From Nostoc sp. LPT (GTDB lineage Bacteria > Cyanobacteriota > Cyanobacteriia > Cyanobacteriales > Nostocaceae): a DNA stretch of 44,405 bases. Location of the stretch: NCBI RefSeq assembly GCF_017115165.1, contig NZ_JABXKF010000028.1, forward strand, positions 1 to 44,405. The letters run 5' to 3'. The notes below the pieces were generated by a model. That model had not been told where the DNA came from, did not search any database, and was given only the letters and a program-made list of their open reading frames with translations. Both the position numbers and the translations under genes were made by a program. Shown here piece by piece: positions 16,091 through 23,682 of the stretch; position 1 is the stretch's first letter; each line of letters opens with the position of its first letter.

Positions 16091-18589
16091 ATGACTATAG
16101 TATCTAAAAGCACTTTGTCTCTATTTGCCCAAGAACGATCGCTCATTCTTTGGTTTGATGAAATTGGTATTGCTGATATACCAGTAGTTGGTGGTAAAAA
16201 TGCCTCACTGGGGGAAATGATTCAACAGTTAACACCCAAAGGCATTAACGTTCCTACAGGATTTGCTACTACTGCTTACGCTTATCGTCATTTCATTCAA
16301 TCAGCGGGGTTAGAAGCAAAACTACGTAAACTCTTTGCTGACTTGGATGTTGAAGATGTCAAAAATTTACGAGAACGCGGAAAAAAAGCGCGATCACTAT
16401 TAATCCACACACCATTTCCGGTAGAATTGCGGGAGGCGATCGCCACAGCATACCATAGTCTCTGTGAACGATACCATGCAGACACAGATGTGGCAGTCCG
16501 TTCCAGTGCCACTGCTGAAGACCTTCCCGATGCTAGTTTTGCTGGACAGCAGGAAACCTACCTCAATGTTGTCGGTGTTGAAGGAGTTTTAGCAGCTTGT
16601 CATAAATGCTTTGCGTCTCTATTTACCGATCGCGCTATTTCTTATCGCCACACCAAGGGATTTAACCACTTTAGCATTGCTCTAGCTGTGGGTGTGCAAA
16701 AAATGGTGCGCTCTGACTTAGCAACCTCTGGGGTGATGTTCTCCATTGATACAGAAACCGGTTTTAAGGATGCAGCACTAATTACAGCCGCCTACGGTTT
16801 AGGTGAAAATGTTGTTCAGGGATCTGTAAATCCCGATGAATATTATGTTTTTAAACCAACTTTAAAAGCTGGTTTCCGCCCAATTATCGATAAAAAATTG
16901 GGCAGTAAAGAACTGAAAATGATTTATGATGACGGCTCAAAATTTACGAAAAACGTTTCGGTTTCGCTCAGCGAAAGAGGTAAATTCGCCCTGAGTGATG
17001 AAGAGATTTTACAACTAGCAAGTTGGGCATGTTTAATTGAAGACCATTATTCCCAAGTCCACGGCATTTTCACTCCAATGGATATCGAGTGGGCAAAAGA
17101 TGGGATTACTAACCAACTTTTTATTGTGCAAGCGCGTCCCGAAACTGTCCAGTCACAGAAGACGGGAAATGTGTTGCGGAGTTATCGGTTGGTATTGGGG
17201 AATAGAGAATGGGGAATAGGGAATGGGGAAAATTCCCACTCCTCACTCCCTGATTCCCAATCCCCAATCCCTCTGGTTACGGGACGTGCGATTGGGGAAG
17301 CAATTGGTCAGGGAAAAGCACGCCTAATTTTAGATGTTCAGAAACTAGAACAGTTTCAAGTTGGGGAAGTTTTGGTGACAGAGAGAACCGATCCCGATTG
17401 GGAACCAATTATGAAACGTGCCAGTGCAATTGTCACCAATTCTGGAGGCCGCACCTGCCATGCAGCAATTATTGCGCGAGAATTGGGTGTACCTGCGATC
17501 GTCGGATGCGGCAATGCTACGGAAATCTTGAAACCTGGTCAAGAGGTAACAATTTCTTGCGCTGAAGGGGAAGAGGGAAAAGTTTATGCAGGTTTATTAC
17601 CTTTTGAAGTGGAAGAAGTTCCTTTAGAAAATTTGCCCCGCACCCGCACTCAAATTTTAATGAATGTGGGTAATCCTCAAGAAGCATTGAGTTTATCTGC
17701 AATTCCCAACGATGGCGTAGGTTTAGCGCGGACAGAATTTATCATTGCTAACCAAATTCAAATTCATCCAATGGCGTTGATTTACTATGACTTGTTAAAA
17801 GATGAATTTGTCAAAGCTAAAATTGCTGACATTACCGCACTTTACGAGGAGAAACCCCAGTATTTTGTAGATAAATTAGCCCAAGGTATAGGTAGAATTG
17901 CGGCGGCATTTTATCCCAAACCAGTGATTGTGCGAATGTCAGATTTCAAAAGTAATGAATATGCCAATTTGTTAGGTGGGCGACAGTTTGAACCCCATGA
18001 AGAAAACCCAATGCTGGGTTGGCGGGGGGCGGCGCGTTACTATGATGAAGGTTACAGAAAAGCTTTTGCCCTAGAATGTCATGCCATCAAGCGGGTAAGG
18101 GAAGAAATGGGTTTGACAAATGTTATCCCAATGATTCCCTTTTGTCGCACTCCCGATGAAGGGCGTTTGGTTTTGGCAGAGATGGCAAAAAATGGTTTAA
18201 AGCAAGGTGTTAACGACTTGCAGGTTTATGTAATGTGCGAGTTGCCGAATAATGTGATTATGGCTGAGGAGTTTGCTGATGTATTTGACGGCTTCTCAAT
18301 TGGTTCCAACGACCTAACTCAATTGACACTGGGGATAGATAGAGATTCGGCGTTAGTGGCGCGGTTGTTTGATGAACGCAGTCAGGGTGTGAAACGAATG
18401 GTAAAAATGGCGATAGAAGCGGCGAAAAAATGCGATCGCAAAATCGGCATTTGTGGACAAGCACCCAGCGACTATCCAGAATTTGCCCAGTTTTTAGTTG
18501 AACAAGGAATTGACTCGATTAGTCTGAATCCAGATTCGGTTTTAAAGACAATGTTGGAAGTGGCAAAAGTCGAGGGTACTAATTCGTAA
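16091..18589 (+). CDS. ppsA: Phosphoenolpyruvate synthase
   Basis: An 832-aa enzyme converting pyruvate, ATP and water to phosphoenolpyruvate, AMP and phosphate. Domains in order: N-terminal ATP-grasp (from 'IADIPVVGGKNASLGEMIQQ', with 'VAVRSSATAEDLPDASFAGQ'), the swivelling phosphohistidine domain with 'GGRTCHAAIIARELGVPAIV' (catalytic His about 457), and the C-terminal TIM barrel with 'FSIGSNDLTQLTLGIDRDSA' and the catalytic Cys in 'GICGQAPSD' (about 788). Residues about 367-394, between the ATP-grasp and His domains, are coded by a GGGAATGGGGAA/TTCCCAATCCCC repeat, an in-frame insert that explains why the His sits some 35 positions later than in E. coli PpsA. GGTAA lies 6 bases before the ATG. 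Confidence 0.95.
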   Translation: MTIVSKSTLSLFAQERSLILWFDEIGIADIPVVGGKNASLGEMIQQLTPKGINVPTGFATTAYAYRHFIQSAGLEAKLRKLFADLDVEDVKNLRERGKKARSLLIHTPFPVELREAIATAYHSLCERYHADTDVAVRSSATAEDLPDASFAGQQETYLNVVGVEGVLAACHKCFASLFTDRAISYRHTKGFNHFSIALAVGVQKMVRSDLATSGVMFSIDTETGFKDAALITAAYGLGENVVQGSVNPDEYYVFKPTLKAGFRPIIDKKLGSKELKMIYDDGSKFTKNVSVSLSERGKFALSDEEILQLASWACLIEDHYSQVHGIFTPMDIEWAKDGITNQLFIVQARPETVQSQKTGNVLRSYRLVLGNREWGIGNGENSHSSLPDSQSPIPLVTGRAIGEAIGQGKARLILDVQKLEQFQVGEVLVTERTDPDWEPIMKRASAIVTNSGGRTCHAAIIARELGVPAIVGCGNATEILKPGQEVTISCAEGEEGKVYAGLLPFEVEEVPLENLPRTRTQILMNVGNPQEALSLSAIPNDGVGLARTEFIIANQIQIHPMALIYYDLLKDEFVKAKIADITALYEEKPQYFVDKLAQGIGRIAAAFYPKPVIVRMSDFKSNEYANLLGGRQFEPHEENPMLGWRGAARYYDEGYRKAFALECHAIKRVREEMGLTNVIPMIPFCRTPDEGRLVLAEMAKNGLKQGVNDLQVYVMCELPNNVIMAEEFADVFDGFSIGSNDLTQLTLGIDRDSALVARLFDERSQGVKRMVKMAIEAAKKCDRKIGICGQAPSDYPEFAQFLVEQGIDSISLNPDSVLKTMLEVAKVEGTNS

Positions 18590-18601
18590 TTCGAGTAATT
18601 T

Positions 18602-19036
18602 ATGCCAGTTAAAGACCGTTACCACGAGAACGTCAAAAATGCCCTGATTAAAGATGGCTGGACGATTACCGACGATCCATTTGATCTGAAGTGGGGAAAA
18701 AGGGATATGTATGTTGACCTGGGTGCAGAGAATTTGATTGCTGCTGAAAAGGAAGGACAGTGGATAGCCGTTGAGATAAAAACGTTTCGTAGTGTATCGG
18801 ACATGACTGATCTTGAACACGCGCTGGGACAATATCTTGCATACCGCTCTGTGATGACCAGAACCAATCCCGAACGCGTCCTCTATCTCGCTGTTCGTGA
18901 CGAAGTATACGCCGATATCTTTGATGAACCAATTGCTAAACTTTTGATAGAAGATTACAAAGTCCATATCCTTGTATTTCAGCTAGAGCAAGAGGTTATT
19001 TTCAGATGGATACCTTGGAGCAGTACAGGCAATTAA
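18602..19036 (+). CDS. xisH: XisH-family protein
   Basis: A 144-aa protein of the XisH family, first described as one of the factors needed for excision of the fdxN element in heterocyst differentiation of Anabaena. The fold is restriction-endonuclease-like: 'RDMYVDLGAENLIAAEKEGQ' followed by 'WIAVEIKTF' gives the D...E-x-K arrangement of a PD-(D/E)XK site. It begins 12 bases after the ppsA stop and its end overlaps xisI by 31 bases. XisH/XisI pairs are very abundant and often far from any excision element; no fdxN, nif gene or XisF recombinase is in this window. Confidence 0.9.
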   Translation: MPVKDRYHENVKNALIKDGWTITDDPFDLKWGKRDMYVDLGAENLIAAEKEGQWIAVEIKTFRSVSDMTDLEHALGQYLAYRSVMTRTNPERVLYLAVRDEVYADIFDEPIAKLLIEDYKVHILVFQLEQEVIFRWIPWSSTGN

Positions 19037-19365
19037 TTCGGAATATTCTGATTGAGCATACAACAATCCCTTTCAGCATTGGCAATATTCAATTTGAAAC
19101 AGTTTTCGACAGCGAACAAGACCGTTACTTGTTGATGATTTTGGGAAGAGAACCAGCCTATGATTTATCTCCTACTGTGACTCGTCGCGTTCACGGCTGT
19201 CTGATTCACATTGATATTATTGATGGCAAAATTTGGATTCAACGTGATGGCACTGAAGAGGGGGTAGCAACAGAATTGGTGAAGGCAGGTATCACAAAGG
19301 ATCGGATTGTGTTAGGGTTCCGATCTGAAGAACTGCGGAAAGATTCAGAATTTGCGATTGCATAA
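19006..19365 (+). CDS. xisI: XisI-family protein
   Basis: A 119-aa protein with the XisI pattern: 'MDTLEQYRQLIRNILIEH', then 'ETVFDSEQDRYLLMILGREP', 'RVHGCLIHIDIIDGKIWIQR' and 'DGTEEGVATELVKAGI'. It partners XisH; the genes overlap by 31 bases and are surely co-translated. In the original system both were required for fdxN element excision, with unknown biochemical roles. The 147 bases after the stop hold nothing recognisable. Confidence 0.9.
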   Translation: MDTLEQYRQLIRNILIEHTTIPFSIGNIQFETVFDSEQDRYLLMILGREPAYDLSPTVTRRVHGCLIHIDIIDGKIWIQRDGTEEGVATELVKAGITKDRIVLGFRSEELRKDSEFAIA

Positions 19366-19512
19366 CCAACGGTAGTTAAACTTCTGCATAACTGCCCATA
19401 GCATAGCGAACGCCATATTTTGTTTGTGTAATTGTCTACATAACTTTTGACTGCTCAACCATAAGTATCTTAGTATTTTGCAGAATGGCGATTTATTTTA
19501 GCCAAAAGCAAG

Positions 19513-20085
19513 ATGACAAATCTTTTGCAAACCGAACGCTTGATCATTCGCAGCTGGATACCCGAAGGCGATGCCGAACAAGCCTTTGTAATGTACAGTG
19601 ATCCTGAAGTTACACACTTTCTCCGTAAAACTTCTCGCCCCGCAAGCATTGAGTTACAGCGTCAGCGCTTGATCGAAGGTATCGAGCGAATGCACCAACG
19701 CAACAATGGTACTGGTTCTTGGGCAATTGTTGAAAAGGAAACTACAACAATTGTAGGAACTATCCTTCTGTTACAATTGCCCGACAAAGATGGTTTACCC
19801 ACTCCAGATTATGAAGTAGGCTGGCACTTGAGGCGAGCTTCTTGGGGTAAAGGGTATGCAACAGAAGCAGGACGAGTTATGCTCAACTACGGGTTTAGTG
19901 TCCTCAACTTGCCAGTGATTTATGCTGTAGTGAAGCCAGAAAATCATGCTTCAATCCGTGTAACTCAAAGACTGGGTATGAAACCAATAGGGACTACAAA
20001 CAAGTATTACGGTATTGAGTTACTCCTGTTTCAACTAGATGCACTTAAAGAGGGGAGGGAGAACAGGGGAGCAGTTCTTGAGTAG
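19513..20085 (+). CDS. GNAT-family N-acetyltransferase (RimJ/RimL type)
   Basis: A 190-aa acetyltransferase. 'LLQTERLIIRSWIPEGDAEQ' at the N-terminus, 'YEVGWHLRRASWGKGYATEA' (acetyl-CoA-binding motif A) and 'VIYAVVKPENHASIRVTQRL' followed by 'GMKPIG' are typical of the RimJ/RimL-like subgroup that acetylates amino groups of proteins or small molecules. The last dozen residues ('EGRENRGAVLE') are read from a G-rich spacer repeat, so the original stop was probably lost and the tail acquired. It is a single gene. Confidence 0.85.
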   Translation: MTNLLQTERLIIRSWIPEGDAEQAFVMYSDPEVTHFLRKTSRPASIELQRQRLIEGIERMHQRNNGTGSWAIVEKETTTIVGTILLLQLPDKDGLPTPDYEVGWHLRRASWGKGYATEAGRVMLNYGFSVLNLPVIYAVVKPENHASIRVTQRLGMKPIGTTNKYYGIELLLFQLDALKEGRENRGAVLE

Positions 20086-20111
20086 AGGGTAGGGGGGCAA
20101 AGGAGTGGAGT

Positions 20112-20321
20112 TCAAAGACTCATTCACGAGTATCAAAGACTCGTCGGCGAGTATCAAAGACTCATTCACGAGTATCAAAGACTCGTCGGCGAGTATTAAA
20201 GACTCATTCACGAGTATCAAAGACTCGTCGGCGAGTATTAAAGACTCATTCACGAGTATCAAAGACTCGTCGGCGAGTATTAAAGACTCATTCACGAGTA
20301 TCAAAGACTCGTCGGCGAGTA
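20112..20321. repeat. 21-bp minisatellite, ten units
   Basis: Ten exact-length 21-bp units alternate in two types, TCAAAGACTCATTCACGAGT-A and TCAAAGACTCGTCGGCGAGT-A, i.e. five 42-bp pairs, plus a partial unit to about 20335. In one type ACTCG and CGAGT form a 5-bp inverted repeat with loop TCGG. Both strands stay open through the array, but no start or domain suggests real coding. It lies between the GNAT and PMT genes. Confidence 0.95.
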
Positions 20322-20380
20322 TCAAAGACTCATCCCCTATTCCCCATGCCCAATCCCCAATCCCCAATGCCCCATGCCCA

Positions 20381-20422
20381 ATGACTAATGACAAATGACT
20401 AATGACAAATGACTAATGACTA
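20381..20422 (+). repeat. Heptamer array that supplies a start codon
   Basis: Six consecutive 7-base units alternating ATGACTA and ATGACAA. The last unit, at 20416, contains the ATG used by the mannosyltransferase gene. ATGs of the other units fall in all frames. Just upstream, 20336-20380 is a CCCCAATCCCCAATGCCCC repeat. Confidence 0.85.
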
Positions 20423-21972
20423 AAAAGTGGTTCCGAATTGGGATGGTGAGTGTATTTATTCTGTCACTTGCCTTACGGTTTTGGGGATTGGAGCGATTCA
20501 ACACTCTGGTATTTGATGAAGTTTACTTTGCTAAATTCGGTAATAATTATCTCACGCGTACACCATTTTTTAATGCTCATCCGCCGCTGAGTCAATATAT
20601 GATTGGCATCAGCATTTGGATTGGCAGTCACATTCCTTTTTGGCACGATACGGTAAATGGATTGACAGGTTCTTTGCGATCGCCTTGGACTTATCGTTGG
20701 TTAAATGCCCTCACCGGCTCATTTATTCCTGTAGTTGTGGCTGCGATCGCTTATCAGTTAAGTTATCGTCGTACCTTTGCAATACTTGCAGGATTATTCA
20801 CAACTTGTGATGGTATTTTTTTAGTTGAGTCTCGGTATGCTCTAAGTAATATTTATATCGTTATTTTTGGTTTGTTAGGGCACTGGTTTTTATTATTGGC
20901 ATTAGATAACCAAAATCGGCGACGTTCTTTTTGGTTAGTTTTTGCTGGCATTGGTTTTGGTGCCTCAGTCGGTACTAAGTGGAATGGTTTATGGTTCCTA
21001 TCAGGTGCTTATCTCATTTGGGTAGCAGCTTGGGTAATTCATTTAACATATTCTTTTCCTAACCTCAAACTCTTTTTTACATCCTCTTCATTGAAGGAGG
21101 CAGGAGGCAGGAGGCAGGAGGCAGTAATCAGGAGTCAGGAGTCAGGGGTTAGTACTTATTCTCCCTCATCTTTCTCATCTTTCTTATCCCCCTCATCTCA
21201 GACACCACTACAAAACTTGACTCAGCTCAACATTTTTCAGATGCTGTTTTATCTAGGAATTATCCCAGCTTTTATCTATAGCATCATCTGGATTCCTCAC
21301 CTTCAACTAGATAAAACTTATGGATTTATTGCAGTACATCAGCAGATTTTAAAGTTTCACTTACATTTAGGTGGCAACAGTCCTAATGTGCATCCTTACT
21401 GTGCTGCCTGGTACAAATGGCCTTTGATGACTCGACCAATGGCATATTATTATCAAACGGCTGAAAGTATCACCGATCCGTTACCTGTGATGGACCCGCC
21501 TTTGCCTGCCAGCGCTGGAAAAGTTATTTATGATGTCCACGCAATGGGCAATCCATTTTTGTGGTGGTTTGGTGTTGCTGCTATGTTGTTTTTAGTAGGA
21601 ATGCTGGTTTCACAAATCCTAATTCCTTGGGTGAAGGAAAAGCGTTTTTCTTTTAAAGCAACTCCTAATGTTGATACTTGGATTGCTTTATATATAGTTA
21701 TCAATTATGCTGCTAACTTATTACCTTGGGTGAAGGTTAATAGGTGCGTTTTTATTTATCACTATATGTGTGCATTGGTGTTTGTATTTTTAGCGATCGC
21801 TTGGTTTGTGGATCGATGTCTTTGCAGTTATTATCAACAACTCCGGGCGCTAGGTGTCACCATTACTTTTATTATTCTGGCTGCTTTTATTTTCTGGATG
21901 CCCATTTATTTGGGTTTACCCCTCTCTCCTGACAGTTATAAATTGCGGATGTGGTTCAACTCTTGGATTTGA
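20416..21972 (+). CDS. PMT/GT39-family mannosyltransferase-like membrane protein
   Basis: A 518-aa polytopic protein of the dolichyl-phosphate-mannose-protein mannosyltransferase type, which transfers sugar from a polyprenyl phosphate carrier at the outer face of the membrane. The catalytic Asp-Glu is in the first loop, 'FNTLVFDEVYFAKFGNNYLT', followed by 'FFNAHPPLSQYMIGI', both classical for the family. About ten membrane helices follow; the large loop at residues 320-385 contains 'PYCAAWYKWPLMTRPMAYYY'. Residues about 226-262 ('LKEAGGRRQEAVIRSQESGV' and a Ser-rich run) are coded by a GGAGGCA/GGAGTCA heptamer repeat inserted in frame. The start lies inside a heptamer array. Confidence 0.85.
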   Translation: MTKKWFRIGMVSVFILSLALRFWGLERFNTLVFDEVYFAKFGNNYLTRTPFFNAHPPLSQYMIGISIWIGSHIPFWHDTVNGLTGSLRSPWTYRWLNALTGSFIPVVVAAIAYQLSYRRTFAILAGLFTTCDGIFLVESRYALSNIYIVIFGLLGHWFLLLALDNQNRRRSFWLVFAGIGFGASVGTKWNGLWFLSGAYLIWVAAWVIHLTYSFPNLKLFFTSSSLKEAGGRRQEAVIRSQESGVSTYSPSSFSSFLSPSSQTPLQNLTQLNIFQMLFYLGIIPAFIYSIIWIPHLQLDKTYGFIAVHQQILKFHLHLGGNSPNVHPYCAAWYKWPLMTRPMAYYYQTAESITDPLPVMDPPLPASAGKVIYDVHAMGNPFLWWFGVAAMLFLVGMLVSQILIPWVKEKRFSFKATPNVDTWIALYIVINYAANLLPWVKVNRCVFIYHYMCALVFVFLAIAWFVDRCLCSYYQQLRALGVTITFIILAAFIFWMPIYLGLPLSPDSYKLRMWFNSWI

Positions 21973-22018
21973 TTAATCAACTACTATTGATACATTCTAC
22001 TGTCAGAAGTAGCATTAA

Positions 22019-22060
22019 CAGTTACCAGTTATCAGTTACCAGTTACCAGTTATCAGTTAA
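22019..22060. repeat. CAGTTAC/CAGTTAT heptamer array
   Basis: Six uninterrupted 7-base units (CAGTTAC, CAGTTAT, CAGTTAC, CAGTTAC, CAGTTAT, CAGTTAA), 47 bases after the mannosyltransferase stop. Confidence 0.9.
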
Positions 22061-22249
22061 ATCAATTGGGTTTAAGTCCCCCACAAAAGGAAGAGTGGAA
22101 AGCGTTGGTGGCGGGTTTAAATCCCCCACCATACGCTTGGTCACTGGTCACTGTTTTAATACTGTTAAGTTGTCCGGTAGCACCGATGACGGTTTCAACA
22201 AAATCTTTAAAAGTGTCAGTTCCAATCGCACCTTTTTGGATAACCACTG

Positions 22250-22401
22250 GTCGGATTATTACCAAGCCCCGTTGGGGCGGGTGTGGGGGTTGCATGGTGG
22301 TAGGGCGGGGATATCTAGCCCCAACCACCCGCATGAGTCTTTAGCCCAGCTATAAGTTGGGCAACCGTGAAGTCCTTTGGTTTCAATCCAAAGGACTTCA
22401 C
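22250..22401. other. Highly structured element, candidate RNA or IS end
   Basis: Successive stems: a composite GGTGGT...GGGG / CCCC...ACCACC (about 22298-22329), GCCCAGC/GTTGGGC (22344-22362, one mismatch) and a perfect 14-bp stem GTGAAGTCCTTTGG (22367-22380) / CCAAAGGACTTCAC (22388-22401) with loop TTTCAAT. No T-run follows, so it is not a simple terminator. Series of stems like this occur at the ends of IS200/IS605-type elements and their guide RNAs; no tnpA or tnpB is present here. 22402-22971 shows no gene, only a palindromic repeat near 22515-22550 (GCGATGCCTACGG...CCTACGCG). Confidence 0.4.
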
Positions 22402-22971
22402 CTTACACCCCTAATGAAAGGTTGTCCTAAACTGCTGTAGTCAATAAGCAATAGTACCTAAAATATCGCTATAATCGGGCTAAAATGGGGGTTGAAAACA
22501 CAATTTTTGAGCAGGCGATGCCTACGGTATTTGCTAGCCTACGCGTAATTTTGATACGTATCTTTTATTCTTACTCCATTGGTTCAGCACAAGAGTTAAC
22601 TTCATACCTCTGCTTGTTCTAAATTTTCAGCATAATTTTTAATTGCCAAACGTAAGATTATTTTAACCTCTCACCGATGGAGTCCTATATATCCTTTTGA
22701 ATTACAAAAGTATTTTACTTGTAAAGAAAATGTACAGTAATTGTCGTATTTAGCCTAGCATTTCATAAAAGTTTTACGGTTAATTTACCGAATTCACATA
22801 TATGATTTGTAGCTTGATATATACCTGACATACAATACATATAATACATAAAAAATTGTCCACTACTAGGGTAATCACTAGCCCCTAAATAAATTTGTTT
22901 GTGAGTGCTTGAGAAAATATATCCCAAGCACAAGGCTTTTATGCGTTTACAAAACTAACAATTTTACGTTT

Positions 22972-23682
22972 ATGTCTGACTACCAAGGCAAACCGGAAAC
23001 TAACTACTTAAGTGAATGTACTGGTAAGTATTTAACAGCGTTTCAGCGGAAACTGCTACTAGAAAATTTGCATAAAAGTTTACTTGAATCCTACCGCCAA
23101 CGAATTGAAATCATGTTGTTGGCAGATGAGGGAAAAACTCAAAGGTCGATTTGTCAAACCTTGGGATGTTGTGCAGCAACAGCAAGACATTGGATGCACA
23201 TAGCTCGGACTGGGATGGCGCATCAATGGCAAGATTGCCCCATTGGTCGCCCGAAGGCTGTGAATGACGAATATTTAGAACGTTTGAAAGAACTGATTAA
23301 TAGTAGTCCCCGCGATCATGGCTATGCTTTTCGACGCTGGACAGCAAACTGGCTTGGGAAACATCTAGCGAAAGAATTGGGGATTGAGGTGAGCGATCGC
23401 CATATCAAGCGACTGCTCAAACAGATGGGATTATCCACACTACCAAAACCCAGCAATGCTGAACAGGCTCAGGGTTCCAAAATTTTGATTGGTGATCTCA
23501 AATCGGCAGCTGTTCCCGATGATTCCGAATTTTTACCTATTAACTTTCCAAAATTAGGAAAAGATGTAGATATTCATGGCGCAAGATATATCCGCTCAAT
23601 TAGTAACTCTGCAACAGTTCAACAATACTCTGGGTTATTCTCTTTCGACAGAGGAATTTCAACATTGTCTTCAACAAATTAA
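22972..23682 (+). CDS. Helix-turn-helix protein derived from an IS630-type transposase N-terminus
   Basis: A 236-aa protein from the ATG at 22972. Residues about 44-80 ('IEIMLLADEGKTQRSICQTL', then 'GCCAATARHWMH') form a first helix-turn-helix; residues about 90-155 ('RPKAVNDEYLERLKELINSS' ... 'VSDRHIKRLLKQMGLS') form a second, winged one. This double module is the DNA-binding half of IS630/mariner-like transposases, but the DDE catalytic half is absent. Its last 107 bases overlap the exporter gene in another frame, so expression is tightly linked. A role as regulator of the peptide cluster is inferred from position. Confidence 0.7.
   Translation: MSDYQGKPETNYLSECTGKYLTAFQRKLLLENLHKSLLESYRQRIEIMLLADEGKTQRSICQTLGCCAATARHWMHIARTGMAHQWQDCPIGRPKAVNDEYLERLKELINSSPRDHGYAFRRWTANWLGKHLAKELGIEVSDRHIKRLLKQMGLSTLPKPSNAEQAQGSKILIGDLKSAAVPDDSEFLPINFPKLGKDVDIHGARYIRSISNSATVQQYSGLFSFDRGISTLSSTN

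Noticed and set aside
20112..20321. CRISPR array
   Set aside because: Units are contiguous 21-mers with no unique spacers, and no cas genes are present.
20105..20398. Open frames on both strands through the 21-bp array near 20.1-20.4 kb
   Set aside because: Openness follows from a unit length divisible by three; there is no ribosome-binding site, domain or codon bias, and both strands are equally open.
21951..22355. Overlapping open frames on both strands after the mannosyltransferase gene
   Set aside because: They run through heptamer arrays and structured repeats and have no family-like content.
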